From an uncultured Lachnospiraceae bacterium (GTDB lineage Bacteria; Bacillota; Clostridia; Lachnospirales; Lachnospiraceae): a stretch of DNA of 48,783 bases. The translations under genes were made by a program, and so were the position numbers. Under the pieces are notes generated by a model. That model saw only the letters and a list, made by a program, of their open reading frames with translations, did not search any database and had not been told where the DNA came from. Below, one piece after another: positions 17,635 through 25,284 of this stretch. Positions within the stretch are counted from its first letter, which is position 1; the number at the start of each line of letters is the position of its first letter. Where the stretch lies: NCBI GenBank assembly GCA_947382355.1, contig CANCYR010000023.1, positions 1 through 48,783 on the forward strand, read 5' to 3'.

Positions 17635-18000
17635 ATGGATATTATGTCTTATGTAAATGCCTTTTGGGTAGGAGGACTGATTTGCGCCCTTGTTCAGATT
17701 TTGATGGAGAAAACAAAGATGATGCCGGGAAGGATTATGGTGCTGTTAGTCTGTCTGGGAGCCGTGTTAAGCGCTGTCAGCCTGTATGAGCCTTTTGTGG
17801 AATTTGCAGGCGCCGGTGCCAGCGTGCCTTTAGTGGGATTTGGCAATGTGCTGATGAAAGGAGTAAAGGAAGCGGTGGATGAAGCCGGATTCATAGGGAT
17901 TTTTCAGGGAGGCTTCAAGGCAGGAGCCGTGGGCTGTTCGGCAGCTTTGATATTCGGTTATATTGCCAGCCTGATTTTTAATCCTAAAATGAAGGACTGA
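17635..18000 (+). CDS. spoVAE: Stage V sporulation protein AE (SpoVAEb type)
   Basis: 121-residue membrane protein with helices at about 8-28, 33-55, 60-80 and 92-115. The pattern GGLICALVQ, SLYEPFVEFAGAGASVP and GFGN is that of SpoVAEb, the paralogue of SpoVAC. It should be part of the dipicolinic acid channel complex with SpoVAC and SpoVAD, although it is 7 kb from spoVAC. GGAAAGG lies 7 bp before the ATG. It ends 6 bp from the end of a convergent gene. Confidence 0.93.
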   Translation: MDIMSYVNAFWVGGLICALVQILMEKTKMMPGRIMVLLVCLGAVLSAVSLYEPFVEFAGAGASVPLVGFGNVLMKGVKEAVDEAGFIGIFQGGFKAGAVGCSAALIFGYIASLIFNPKMKD

Positions 18001-18006
18001 TCATAG

Positions 18007-18510
18007 TCACACCTGTTCAAAATCAATATTCATGGATGATAATGATTTTTTTAAGGCACTGTCCCAAATATTATCCAGAGATTTATCCGGGACAAAAGTA
18101 TGAAAGGCTGTACCGGTAATGCAAGTCAGCTTTCCGGTTTCATATTTGATAATCAGATGCAGGCTTTTGACAGCAGCCGGGTCAAGGGTGTTAAGCGGGT
18201 CCGCAAGAAGCTTTTCCAAAAAGTGGCGGCCAACATGAAGCACAAGTTTAAAGCGGATAGGAGTGCGGCTGCCGCGGATTAAAGAAAAACATATGGGACG
18301 TAGTTCTTTCCATAAAGAAAATTCATTTGCAAGGGCTGGAGTCTCCTCCAGTTCTTCTTTTGTATAAAAGTCTTTTTGGATTCTGCCGTGAATAACAAAT
18401 TCATTAAACGTAGTAATAGCAGCTTCCTCCAGATAGAAGGTGTCGAAAGCTTCGCTGTTTAGAAGCTTGTTCATAAATTGTTTTTTGTTTGTGATTTCTA
18501 TTGCAATCAT
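18007..18510 (-). CDS. DUF5721-like protein
   Basis: 167-residue soluble protein of unknown function, tentatively recognised as the DUF5721 family found in Clostridia. It begins MIAIEITNKKQFMN and contains TTFNEFVIHGRIQKDFY and a C-terminal segment GKLTCITGTAFHTF. The frame is open to 18588, but ATG 18510 has AAGGAAG 8 bp upstream and gives the natural N-terminus. It is convergent with spoVAE and divergent from the degV gene. Confidence 0.6.
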   Translation of the reverse strand: MIAIEITNKKQFMNKLLNSEAFDTFYLEEAAITTFNEFVIHGRIQKDFYTKEELEETPALANEFSLWKELRPICFSLIRGSRTPIRFKLVLHVGRHFLEKLLADPLNTLDPAAVKSLHLIIKYETGKLTCITGTAFHTFVPDKSLDNIWDSALKKSLSSMNIDFEQV

Positions 18511-18689
18511 AATGAAATTCTTCCTTTTTGTTTCATTAAAGAGTGGCCTGACTAGTCTGATTATAATGGATGGAGTGAGTGGATGCAAGGCAAATGTTTG
18601 GGAAGAAAAAAGAAAGCCCCCTTTTCAAATGCTATTTTATGTGCTATGATAAGTGGTAATGAAAACTATATGATGTCAGGAGAAAAAAT

Positions 18690-19541
18690 ATGAGATACAA
18701 AATCGTAATAGACAGTTGTGGGGATTTAACAACAGAATTAAAAAATGATGAAAGAGTCGAAGTGGTATCTTTGGAATTGCAGGTGGGAGAATATCGTACA
18801 TGGGATGATGAGAGCTTTAATCAGGCAGATTTTCTGAAAAGGGTTGCTGCATGTCCGGAATGTCCCAAATCTGCATGTCCTTCTCCTGAAAGATATATGG
18901 AGTCTTATGTGACGGAGGCGGAAGATGTATATGTGGTAACGCTTTCATCCAATTTAAGCGGAAGTTATAACAGCGCTGTACTGGGTAAAAACTTGTATCA
19001 TGAAAAGTATGGGCAAAAAAATATTCATGTAATCAATTCCTGTTCGGCTTCTATCGGGGAAACTCAGATTGCCCTGAAAATCATGGAGCTCATTGAGGAA
19101 GGAAAGAGCTTTGAAGAAACCGTCAGGCTTGCAGAGGCATTTCGGGATTCGCAGGATACGTACTTTGTTTTAGACAATCTGGAAACACTGCGGAAAAACG
19201 GACGCTTGTCCAATGTAAAGGCATTGGTAGCTTCCACTCTGAGCATCAAGCCCATTATGGGTGCAACAGAAGAAGGGACCATTATACAGCTGGGGCAGAG
19301 TATAGGAATGAAAAAAGCATTGCAGAAAATGGCAGATATGATTGCCAAAAAGGTTAAATCTGAAATGGAAGCGCCGAAAAAAGCACGTATTATGATTTCC
19401 CATTGCAACTGCCCGGAAAGAGCTGCGCATATGAAGCGGTTATTAGAGGAAAGGGTGTCGGCAAAGGAAATCCTCATAGTGGATACCGCAGGAATCAGCA
19501 GCATGTATGCAAATGACGGGGGAATTATTGTTACGGTATAA
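18690..19541 (+). CDS. DegV family fatty-acid-binding protein
   Basis: 283-residue DegV protein. Family members bind fatty acids and present them to fatty acid kinase (FakA); which one this serves is unknown. Supporting motifs are IVIDSCGDLTTEL at the start, a PSPERYMESY segment, VTLSSNLSGSYNSAVLG, the central CSASIGETQIALKI and LRKNGRLS. Its 3' end overlaps the convergent LytTR regulator by 11 bp, and the overlap contains a palindrome ATAAAAAGCTTTTTAT that may terminate both transcripts. Confidence 0.92.
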   Translation: MRYKIVIDSCGDLTTELKNDERVEVVSLELQVGEYRTWDDESFNQADFLKRVAACPECPKSACPSPERYMESYVTEAEDVYVVTLSSNLSGSYNSAVLGKNLYHEKYGQKNIHVINSCSASIGETQIALKIMELIEEGKSFEETVRLAEAFRDSQDTYFVLDNLETLRKNGRLSNVKALVASTLSIKPIMGATEEGTIIQLGQSIGMKKALQKMADMIAKKVKSEMEAPKKARIMISHCNCPERAAHMKRLLEERVSAKEILIVDTAGISSMYANDGGIIVTV

Positions 19542-20223
19542 AAAGCTTTTTATCAAAAATAGATAGAGTAAATATTTTTCCGGTCGATAAAGTGATTTTA
19601 CCGGCAGATTTACATTCTTCAAAAGATCTGTTGTAAGAAAAGCCTTTCTTGTAGGTGATGAAGTCGCCGCAGAAGGCTACTTCTCTTGCAAAATCGGCAA
19701 TTGTTCCCAACATAAGGACTCCATTACCTTCTGTCAGATGAATATGCACCTGATGTCCTTCTTCTTCGGCATAGACAATGGAGGAGATGGGGATGTAGCA
19801 GGTCTGTTCCTCGTTTCGGATTTCCAAAGTGGGCACTTTGGCCTTAAGCTCTGCCTGATGGATTTTCAAGACCACCTGAATTAACTGCTCCATTCGGAGA
19901 GGCTTTTGGACAGCTAAAAGCCCTTTGGTGAATTGGGGCAGTTTTGTTGTGGAGCCTTCCGGCCGGCAGATGATAATTTTACTTAAGGGGACAGAACACA
20001 GGGCGAGTTTGTCCATAATTTCTTTCATTGCAAGCATATCTGTTTGAAAATCCAGAAAAAACATGCTGTATCTGTGAGCCACAGGCTCGATGGAACCGGC
20101 ATCGCCAAAAGATTCAATATAAAGGTTGCCTGACGTGTCCATAATGGCATCGCTGACCCGGTCCAACAGCCGTTCCATATGTTTTCTATCCGCTATGTTC
20201 TCTGCAATAACCGCAACGTACAT
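19531..20223 (-). CDS. LytTR family response regulator
   Basis: 230-residue DNA-binding regulator. The N-terminal receiver-like domain (about 1-125) keeps a likely phospho-acceptor aspartate near residue 58 (FFLDF) and the conserved lysine near 107 (QKPLR), but the acidic pocket at its start is weak (VIAENIADR). The C-terminal LytTR domain (about 130-228) includes YIPISSIVYAEEEGHQVHIH and the YKKGFSYNRSFEECK stretch. No histidine kinase is adjacent. It lies 51 bp after the DUF1294 gene, and probably belongs to the argG transcript. Confidence 0.85.
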   Translation of the reverse strand: MYVAVIAENIADRKHMERLLDRVSDAIMDTSGNLYIESFGDAGSIEPVAHRYSMFFLDFQTDMLAMKEIMDKLALCSVPLSKIIICRPEGSTTKLPQFTKGLLAVQKPLRMEQLIQVVLKIHQAELKAKVPTLEIRNEEQTCYIPISSIVYAEEEGHQVHIHLTEGNGVLMLGTIADFAREVAFCGDFITYKKGFSYNRSFEECKSAGKITLSTGKIFTLSIFDKKLFIP

Positions 20224-20274
20224 GGTTTGTCTCCTTTGTCTGATAAAATAGCGCCTGCAGCGGCAATCATGGAA

Positions 20275-20568
20275 TTACATGATTTCAAAGGTAACAGGCA
20301 GATGCCGCAGCAGGAAAAACAGCCCTATCTGCAATAGCAGGATAGCAGGCATTCCATATACGAAATACCAGTGCCGTGTTTTGTGATGGAAAGTGAACAT
20401 ACCCAGAATAGAGCCAATGCTGCCGCCGATGAGGGCAACTGTAAACAAGGTGGCTTCCGGTATGCGGAAGGCCTGTTTCCGGGCCTTCCATTTATCAATT
20501 CCCATTAGCAGAAAACCTGCCAGATTTATGAAAATAAAATAAACAATCAGAGTTAAAATTACATCCAT
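20275..20568 (-). CDS. DUF1294 small membrane protein
   Basis: 97-residue protein with helices at about 3-22, 40-60 and 70-92 and the family motif MGIDKWKARKQAFRIPE followed by GGSIGSILGMFTFHHKT. DUF1294 proteins have no established function. It starts only 5 bp after argG, so it is cotranscribed with it. Confidence 0.88.
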   Translation of the reverse strand: MDVILTLIVYFIFINLAGFLLMGIDKWKARKQAFRIPEATLFTVALIGGSIGSILGMFTFHHKTRHWYFVYGMPAILLLQIGLFFLLRHLPVTFEIM

Positions 20569-20573
20569 ATAGA

Positions 20574-21791
20574 TTACTTACCTTCTGCTTCCTGCATCTT
20601 CATGGCACGTACCTTGCAGGAAAGACCAAATAAGTTGATGAAGCCCTCTGCATCATGATGGTCATATAAATCCCCGGTAGTAAAGGAAGCAATGCTTTCA
20701 TTATATAAGGTATACGGAGAAGTAGTGCCGGCCTTTATGATGTTGCCTTTATAAAGCTTGAATTTTACCTCGCCGGTTACATATTTCTGGGTGGATTCAA
20801 TAAAAGCCTGAACCGCCTCCCGAAGAGGAGTGAACCATTTCCCTTCGTATACGATTTGCGCCAGCTTGCAGCCCATCTCTTCTTTTTCCCGGTAAGTGTC
20901 ACGGTCCAATATAAGCTCTTCCAGCTGCTGGTGTGCTTCGTAAAGGATTGTTCCGCCCGGTGTTTCATAAACGCCTCTGGATTTCATTCCCACTACACGG
21001 TTTTCCACGATATCAACAATGCCGATGCCGTGTTTGCCGCCTAATTTGTTTAACTCACGGATAATATCGGAAACCTTCATGGCTTTTCCGTTAATGGATT
21101 TGGGAACGCCTGCTTCAAAAGTCATGGTCACATATTCCCCTTCGTCCGGAGCCTTTTCAGGAGTGGTGCCAAGTACTAATAAATGCTCAAAGTTCGGTTC
21201 GTTTGCCGGGTCTTCCAGTTCCAAGCCTTCATGGCTGATATGCCACAGGTTTCTGTCGCGGCTGTAAGAATTGTCAGCAGAAAATGGAAGGTCGATGCCG
21301 TGTGCTTTGCAATATTCGATTTCAGATTCTCTGGAATCCAAAGTCCATTTATCATTTCTCCATGCTGCAATAATCTTTAAGTCGGGTGCCAGTGCCTTAA
21401 TGCCAAGCTCAAAGCGAATCTGGTCGTTTCCTTTTCCGGTAGCGCCGTGGCAGATAGCAGTAGCGCCTTCTTTTCGTGCAATTTCAACAAGTCTTTTAGC
21501 AATGACAGGTCTTGCCATGGAAGTTCCTAACAGGTATTTATTTTCATATACCGCATGGGCCTGTACGCAGGGAACTACATATTCATCACAAAATTCATCC
21601 ACAACATCTTCAATATATAGCTTGGAAGCGCCGCTTAATCTGGCTCTTTCCTCAAGACCGTCCAGTTCGCTTTCCTGTCCGCAGTCAATGCATACGCAGA
21701 TTACTTCATAATCAAAATTTTCCTTTAACCATGGAATAATGGCTGTAGTGTCCAATCCGCCTGAATAGGCTAAAATGACTTTTTCTTTCAT
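20574..21791 (-). CDS. argG: Argininosuccinate synthase
   Basis: 405-residue enzyme that joins citrulline and aspartate with ATP to make argininosuccinate, the penultimate step of arginine synthesis. The ATP pyrophosphatase motif AYSGGLDTT is near residues 8-16, [15 protein letters not shown] lies in the middle, and the length is that of the family. RBS TTGGAGGA precedes the ATG. It is transcribed leftwards, away from argCJBD, from the promoter at 21833, which sits beside ArgR-like boxes. No argH or carbamoyltransferase gene is in the window. Confidence 0.97.
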   Translation of the reverse strand: MKEKVILAYSGGLDTTAIIPWLKENFDYEVICVCIDCGQESELDGLEERARLSGASKLYIEDVVDEFCDEYVVPCVQAHAVYENKYLLGTSMARPVIAKRLVEIARKEGATAICHGATGKGNDQIRFELGIKALAPDLKIIAAWRNDKWTLDSRESEIEYCKAHGIDLPFSADNSYSRDRNLWHISHEGLELEDPANEPNFEHLLVLGTTPEKAPDEGEYVTMTFEAGVPKSINGKAMKVSDIIRELNKLGGKHGIGIVDIVENRVVGMKSRGVYETPGGTILYEAHQQLEELILDRDTYREKEEMGCKLAQIVYEGKWFTPLREAVQAFIESTQKYVTGEVKFKLYKGNIIKAGTTSPYTLYNESIASFTTGDLYDHHDAEGFINLFGLSCKVRAMKMQEAEGK

Positions 21792-21832
21792 AAATGTTAT
21801 CCTCCAACTTAGTTTGCTTTAGTTACCTTTTA

Positions 21833-21861
21833 AATATACAACAAAGCTTGGGGGATTGCAA
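21833..21861 (-). promoter_or_regulatory. SigA promoter of argG
   Basis: Read on the minus strand, TTGCAA (21856-21861) and TATATT (21833-21838) are 17 bp apart, about 45 bp upstream of the argG start. Confidence 0.7.
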
Positions 21862-21866
21862 GTGAA

Positions 21867-21962
21867 AAATTATGCATAAAATAGGTGGCTGATTTTGCTG
21901 AAAATGCATAAAAATAAAAAAAGTATTGAATATTATGCAAGTCAGATGTATAATTATGCAAA
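21867..21962 (-). promoter_or_regulatory. ArgR-like operator boxes upstream of argG
   Basis: Several AT-rich boxes centred on ATGCA lie directly upstream of the argG -35: TTATGCATAA (21870-21879), a TGCATAAAAATA box near 21905, TGAATATTATGCA (21927-21939) and TGTATAATTATGCA (21947-21960). The last two closely resemble the half-site pair TGAATAATTATTCA of ArgR/AhrC operators. Arginine-dependent repression of argG is therefore likely. Confidence 0.6.
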
Positions 21963-21986
21963 GTGTAGGGTGGTGGTTGGGGGGAC

Positions 21987-22134
21987 GCAGGAACTGCCAT
22001 CTCATATAGAAGTCTTCCTGGCACGCTCTCGCTCTATGAAAACGCAGCGGTACTAACGCACCAAAGTACGGTGCGTAAGGACCGGCGTTTTCATCAAGGC
22101 CCAGAAGACTTCTATATGAGATGGCAGCTCCTGC
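21987..22134 (+). repeat. Large hairpin element, variant core (copy 3)
   Basis: Arms pair over 24 perfect bases (21994..22017 with 22104..22127) plus further bases outward. The core keeps the family layout (CACGCTCTCGCTCT, then a stem ending in ACGC) but its sequence differs: GAAAACGC (22038-22045) with GCGTTTTC (22085-22092), and an inner stem ACGCACC (22056-22062) with GGTGCGT (22070-22076). It lies upstream of argG. Confidence 0.85.
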
Positions 22135-22277
22135 TGGGTATCGAAACGCCTTGATTTAAAAAGGGTGTGAAATTTGGAAATTTATAGACTGGATTTGTAT
22201 GAAGCTATTCTGCATTTATTCTGTATGGTCTATAAGGGCTGATTAATACAAAACGGAGGCCTTTCGATACCCAGCAG
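22131..22277. repeat. Inverted 20-bp pair linking two hairpin elements
   Basis: 22131..22150 and 22258..22277 are inverted copies of each other at 19 of 20 positions (core GGGTATCGAAA) and face inward across a 107-bp AT-rich spacer in which I see no gene. They join copies 3 and 4 into one composite structure. Confidence 0.7.
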
Positions 22278-22431
22278 GGGGCGGAGTGTTTGCAGGTAGT
22301 CTTATGGGCCTTGGCAAAGTCGCCGGTCCTTATGCACCGTATTTTGGTGCATTAGTACCGCTGCGTCTTTGCAGAGTGGGAACGTGCCCATAAGACTACC
22401 TGCAAACACTCCGCCCCCTGCGCCTCGAAGC
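22255..22431 (-). repeat. Large hairpin element, variant core (copy 4)
   Basis: Arms 22274..22309 and 22386..22421 are perfectly complementary over 36 bp. The core is the variant type in reverse orientation: inner stem ATGCACC (22332-22338) with GGTGCAT (22346-22352), differing from copy 3 by a compensated base pair. A poly-C/poly-T tract follows at about 22432-22460. Confidence 0.87.
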
Positions 22432-22506
22432 CACCCCCCCTTTTTTGCTTTTTAAAATTCCTGCAAATCCCCCCAACCCTTTTGCGGGATAGTTTCGCCG
22501 GATGGA

Positions 22507-22535
22507 TTGAAAGAAATGGTATATTCTGATATACT
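22507..22535 (+). promoter_or_regulatory. SigA promoter of the DUF4261 gene
   Basis: TTGAAA (22507-22512) and TATACT (22530-22535) are 17 bp apart, about 95 bp before the ATG at 22631. Confidence 0.65.
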
Positions 22536-22630
22536 GCAAATTGGAATGTTGTGTACATAAGGAAATGTATTTGGAAGGGCTCGGAATAAGTATTTCAAAT
22601 AGATAGAGGGAGAAGTGAGAGGAGGGTTTT

Positions 22631-23728
22631 ATGAATACAGAGCAGATGAAAGCTGCCATGGAGTCTATGAAGGGGTGGCTGGCGCATCCGCAGGAGTTGG
22701 GGAAGAGTCCGGCAAAAATAGAGTGTGCCGGAAGCTTTGAGCAAAATGGCATGAGATATTATATTTTTAAATATAAAAAGGGACTGCTTGGAAAGTGGCT
22801 GTTAGGCGTCTGCGGCGGTTATGAGGGTGAGGCTTTGGGACATTGCGGCCATGTGTTCAGCCTGATGGAGGAATTTTTGCAGGAGACTGCTGTGGAAAAG
22901 GCAAAGGAACTGGCGGAAAAGGCAGCCTCTCTCCAAAGGGAACGTACAGAATCGGTGGAGAAGAGAAAAGAACATGCGGGAACCTTTGTCTGTTCCGTTC
23001 TTTTGGAAAAGCCGGAGTGGGATAAAGAAGCATTGTTAAAGGAATTGAAGGAAGCATGGCAGATTGAGGATGAGCCGGTGGGTGAAGAATCGGAAAAAAC
23101 CGAGGATGAATTTTCCTTTGTGATTTGCCATCATAATGCACTGATTTCCGTGGGGCTTATGCCTGCGCCCATTCCTCATGAGGAAGCTAAGTATCATGCG
23201 CCTGATAATTATATGTGGCAGGGTGCCTCAGAGGCAGCTAAAAAGCATACGGCCCATCTTCTGGTGGCAGTTATGGGAAGAGGGATGCCTGCATTGGAAG
23301 CCGGTAAAATCTTTGTGAAGACGACGGTATCCTGTTGTAAACAGCCGGGAGTGCTTGCTGTTTATGCCAATGAAATTGTATATCAGCCGGAGTTTTATAC
23401 AGAAGCTGCGCGAATGGTACAGGAGGATGATATTCCGCTGTTAAATCTCATCTGGTTCGGACTGTATCGCAGAAAGACAGGGGTGTGCGGTTATACAAAC
23501 GGCATGGTGCTTTTGGGCTTTGATGAGATGGAGGTAATTGACAGTACTGCCGCGCCTTCGGAAATCAGGGATTTCCTCATAAATATAGCGGGATATGTGA
23601 TTGATGAGAATGTAATTTTAAGGGATGGGGAGACTATTGGATTTTCGGCAGAGCAGAAGCTGCCCATTACAAAGAGCATGGGGGTTGCCGTTGATGGAAA
23701 TTCACTGAAAATTAAATTCCCGGGCTGA
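22631..23728 (+). CDS. DUF4261 domain protein
   Basis: 365-residue cytoplasmic protein, probably of the DUF4261 family, with no known function. The N-terminal part (about 1-100) is a separate domain with FEQNGMRYYIFKYKK and a GKWLLGVCGGYEG segment. A charged linker follows, and the C-terminal region (about 115-355) has the family-like runs CHHNALISVGLMPAPIP, HTAHLLVAVMGRG and NLIWFGLYRR. A strong RBS (GAGAGGAGG) precedes the ATG. It is flanked by hairpin copy 4 and the argC promoter and looks monocistronic. Confidence 0.75.
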   Translation: MNTEQMKAAMESMKGWLAHPQELGKSPAKIECAGSFEQNGMRYYIFKYKKGLLGKWLLGVCGGYEGEALGHCGHVFSLMEEFLQETAVEKAKELAEKAASLQRERTESVEKRKEHAGTFVCSVLLEKPEWDKEALLKELKEAWQIEDEPVGEESEKTEDEFSFVICHHNALISVGLMPAPIPHEEAKYHAPDNYMWQGASEAAKKHTAHLLVAVMGRGMPALEAGKIFVKTTVSCCKQPGVLAVYANEIVYQPEFYTEAARMVQEDDIPLLNLIWFGLYRRKTGVCGYTNGMVLLGFDEMEVIDSTAAPSEIRDFLINIAGYVIDENVILRDGETIGFSAEQKLPITKSMGVAVDGNSLKIKFPG

Positions 23729-23739
23729 TGGCTTTTTTG

Positions 23740-23768
23740 TTGAGTTTTCTTTCATTATGAAGTATGAT
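23740..23768 (+). promoter_or_regulatory. Putative SigA promoter of the argCJBD operon
   Basis: TTGAGT (23740-23745) and TATGAT (23763-23768) are 17 bp apart, about 95 bp before argC. The AT-rich leader between contains imperfect ATACATAAA-type boxes but no operator as clear as those of argG. Confidence 0.5.
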
Positions 23769-23861
23769 AAGAGAATTACAGGAGAAAAACAGAAATAAAG
23801 TTTGAAATTAGGAATACATAAAAAATTAGAAACCATAAATATTTCAGAGAGGTAAATGATT

Positions 23862-24821
23862 GTGAAAACAAAGATTTTTATTGATGGCAGTGAAGGAACT
23901 ACCGGATTAAGGATTCACGAACGCTTTCAGGTCCGTGATGATATTGAATTACTGACTATATCCAAAGAGCTTAGAAAGGATACGGAAGAAAGAAGGAGGC
24001 TTATCAATGCCTCTGACATTACCTTTTTATGCCTGCCGGATGTTGCTGCAAGAGAATCGGTAAGCCTTGTGGAAAATGAACAGGTAAAGATTATTGATAC
24101 CTCTACGGCCCACAGGACGGAAGAAGGATGGGCATATGGATTTCCAGAATTATCAGACGGGCACAGAAAAGCAATTGCTTCGGGAAACAGAATTGCTGTG
24201 CCGGGATGTCATGCTACCGGATTTATTTCTCTGGCATATCCGCTTATTGCCTCCGGTATTCTTTCCCCGGATTATCCGGTTGCAGCTTTTTCCTTAACCG
24301 GTTACAGTGGCGGCGGAAAAAAGATGATCGGGGAGTATGAGGCAGATAAGCGGGATAAAGCGCTTGATTCCCCAAGGGAATATGCGCTGACCCAGCAGCA
24401 CAAGCATTTAAAGGAAATGCAGAAGATTACAGGACTTGGCAGACAGCCCTTGTTTTCTCCCATTGTTGCGGATTATTACAGCGGAATGGCAGTATCGCTT
24501 CCTCTTTATACGGAGGCATTGAAAATAGAAGGAAAAGAAACAGGAATGCCGGAAAGACTTCGGGATTTCTATGGAGAATACTATAAGGGGCAGCAGTTCA
24601 TTCAGGTTATGGATGAGGAAGAGACGGCGGCATTAAACGGAATGCTTCCCGGAAATCTGTGCAGCGGCTGGGACGGACTGCGGATTTACGTGACAGGGAA
24701 TGAAGAACGGATAGTTTTGTCAGCACAGTTTGATAATCTGGGAAAAGGCGCTTCGGGAGCGGCTATCCAGTGTCTGAATATTCTGCTGGGCTGTGAAGAA
24801 AGCAAGGGACTGAATTTATGA
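23862..24821 (+). CDS. argC: N-acetyl-gamma-glutamyl-phosphate reductase (type 2)
   Basis: About 319-residue NADPH-dependent enzyme that reduces N-acetylglutamyl phosphate to the semialdehyde, third step of arginine synthesis. The nucleotide-binding start KIFIDGSEGTTGLRIHE and the catalytic cysteine in VPGCHATGF (about residue 116) mark the shorter type 2 subgroup. GTG 23862, 9 bp from AGAGG, gives the usual MKTKIFIDG start; ATG 23856 is also in frame. Its last 4 bp overlap the next gene as ATGA. Confidence 0.95.
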   Translation: MKTKIFIDGSEGTTGLRIHERFQVRDDIELLTISKELRKDTEERRRLINASDITFLCLPDVAARESVSLVENEQVKIIDTSTAHRTEEGWAYGFPELSDGHRKAIASGNRIAVPGCHATGFISLAYPLIASGILSPDYPVAAFSLTGYSGGGKKMIGEYEADKRDKALDSPREYALTQQHKHLKEMQKITGLGRQPLFSPIVADYYSGMAVSLPLYTEALKIEGKETGMPERLRDFYGEYYKGQQFIQVMDEEETAALNGMLPGNLCSGWDGLRIYVTGNEERIVLSAQFDNLGKGASGAAIQCLNILLGCEESKGLNL

Positions 24822-25261
24822 TAAGGGCAATGGAAGAAAAGGATTATGAGCAGGTACATAGTTTGTGGATGAGCATTAAGAATTTTGCCATAAGGAGCAA
24901 GGATGATTCAAAGGAAGGTGTGGTCCGCTTCTTAAGACGTAATCCCGGTATCAGCGTGGTGGCAGAGGAAGACGGGAAAGTGGTGGGAGCCATTCTTTGC
25001 GGCCACGACGGCAGAAGGGGCTGTCTGTATCATGTATGTGTCAGCGAGCAGTACCGCCTTCGGGGAATCGGGAAGGCAATGGTTGTTTACTGTATGGAGG
25101 CATTAAAAAAAGAAAAAATCAATAAAGTGTCCCTGATTGCATTTTCGGAAAATGATATTGGAAATGCCTTTTGGAAAGAAATAGGCTGGACCAAAAGAGA
25201 AGATTTGAATTATTATGATTTTACTTTAAACAAAGAAAATATTGTTGCTTTTAACAGATAG
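24818..25261 (+). CDS. GNAT acetyltransferase in the arginine operon
   Basis: 147-residue single-domain GNAT enzyme. The acetyl-CoA-binding motif is in SEQYRLRGIGKAMV (about residues 72-85), with the preceding beta strand CLYHVCVS and a C-terminal NAFWKEIGWTKRED. It is translationally coupled to argC (ATGA overlap) and 23 bp upstream of argJ, so it very likely uses a substrate of this pathway. One candidate activity is N-acetylglutamate synthase, the missing first step, although ArgJ may supply that itself. Protein or small-molecule acetylation cannot be excluded. Confidence 0.88.
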   Translation: MIRAMEEKDYEQVHSLWMSIKNFAIRSKDDSKEGVVRFLRRNPGISVVAEEDGKVVGAILCGHDGRRGCLYHVCVSEQYRLRGIGKAMVVYCMEALKKEKINKVSLIAFSENDIGNAFWKEIGWTKREDLNYYDFTLNKENIVAFNR

Positions 25262-25284
25262 CAAACAGAGAGGAGCAAACAGAA

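Noticed and set aside
21792-22630. T-box or other riboswitch in the long argG leader
   Set aside because: The -10 of argG is only about 40 bp before the start codon, so there is no room for a leader riboswitch. The rest of the gap is operator boxes, hairpin elements and the DUF4261 promoter.
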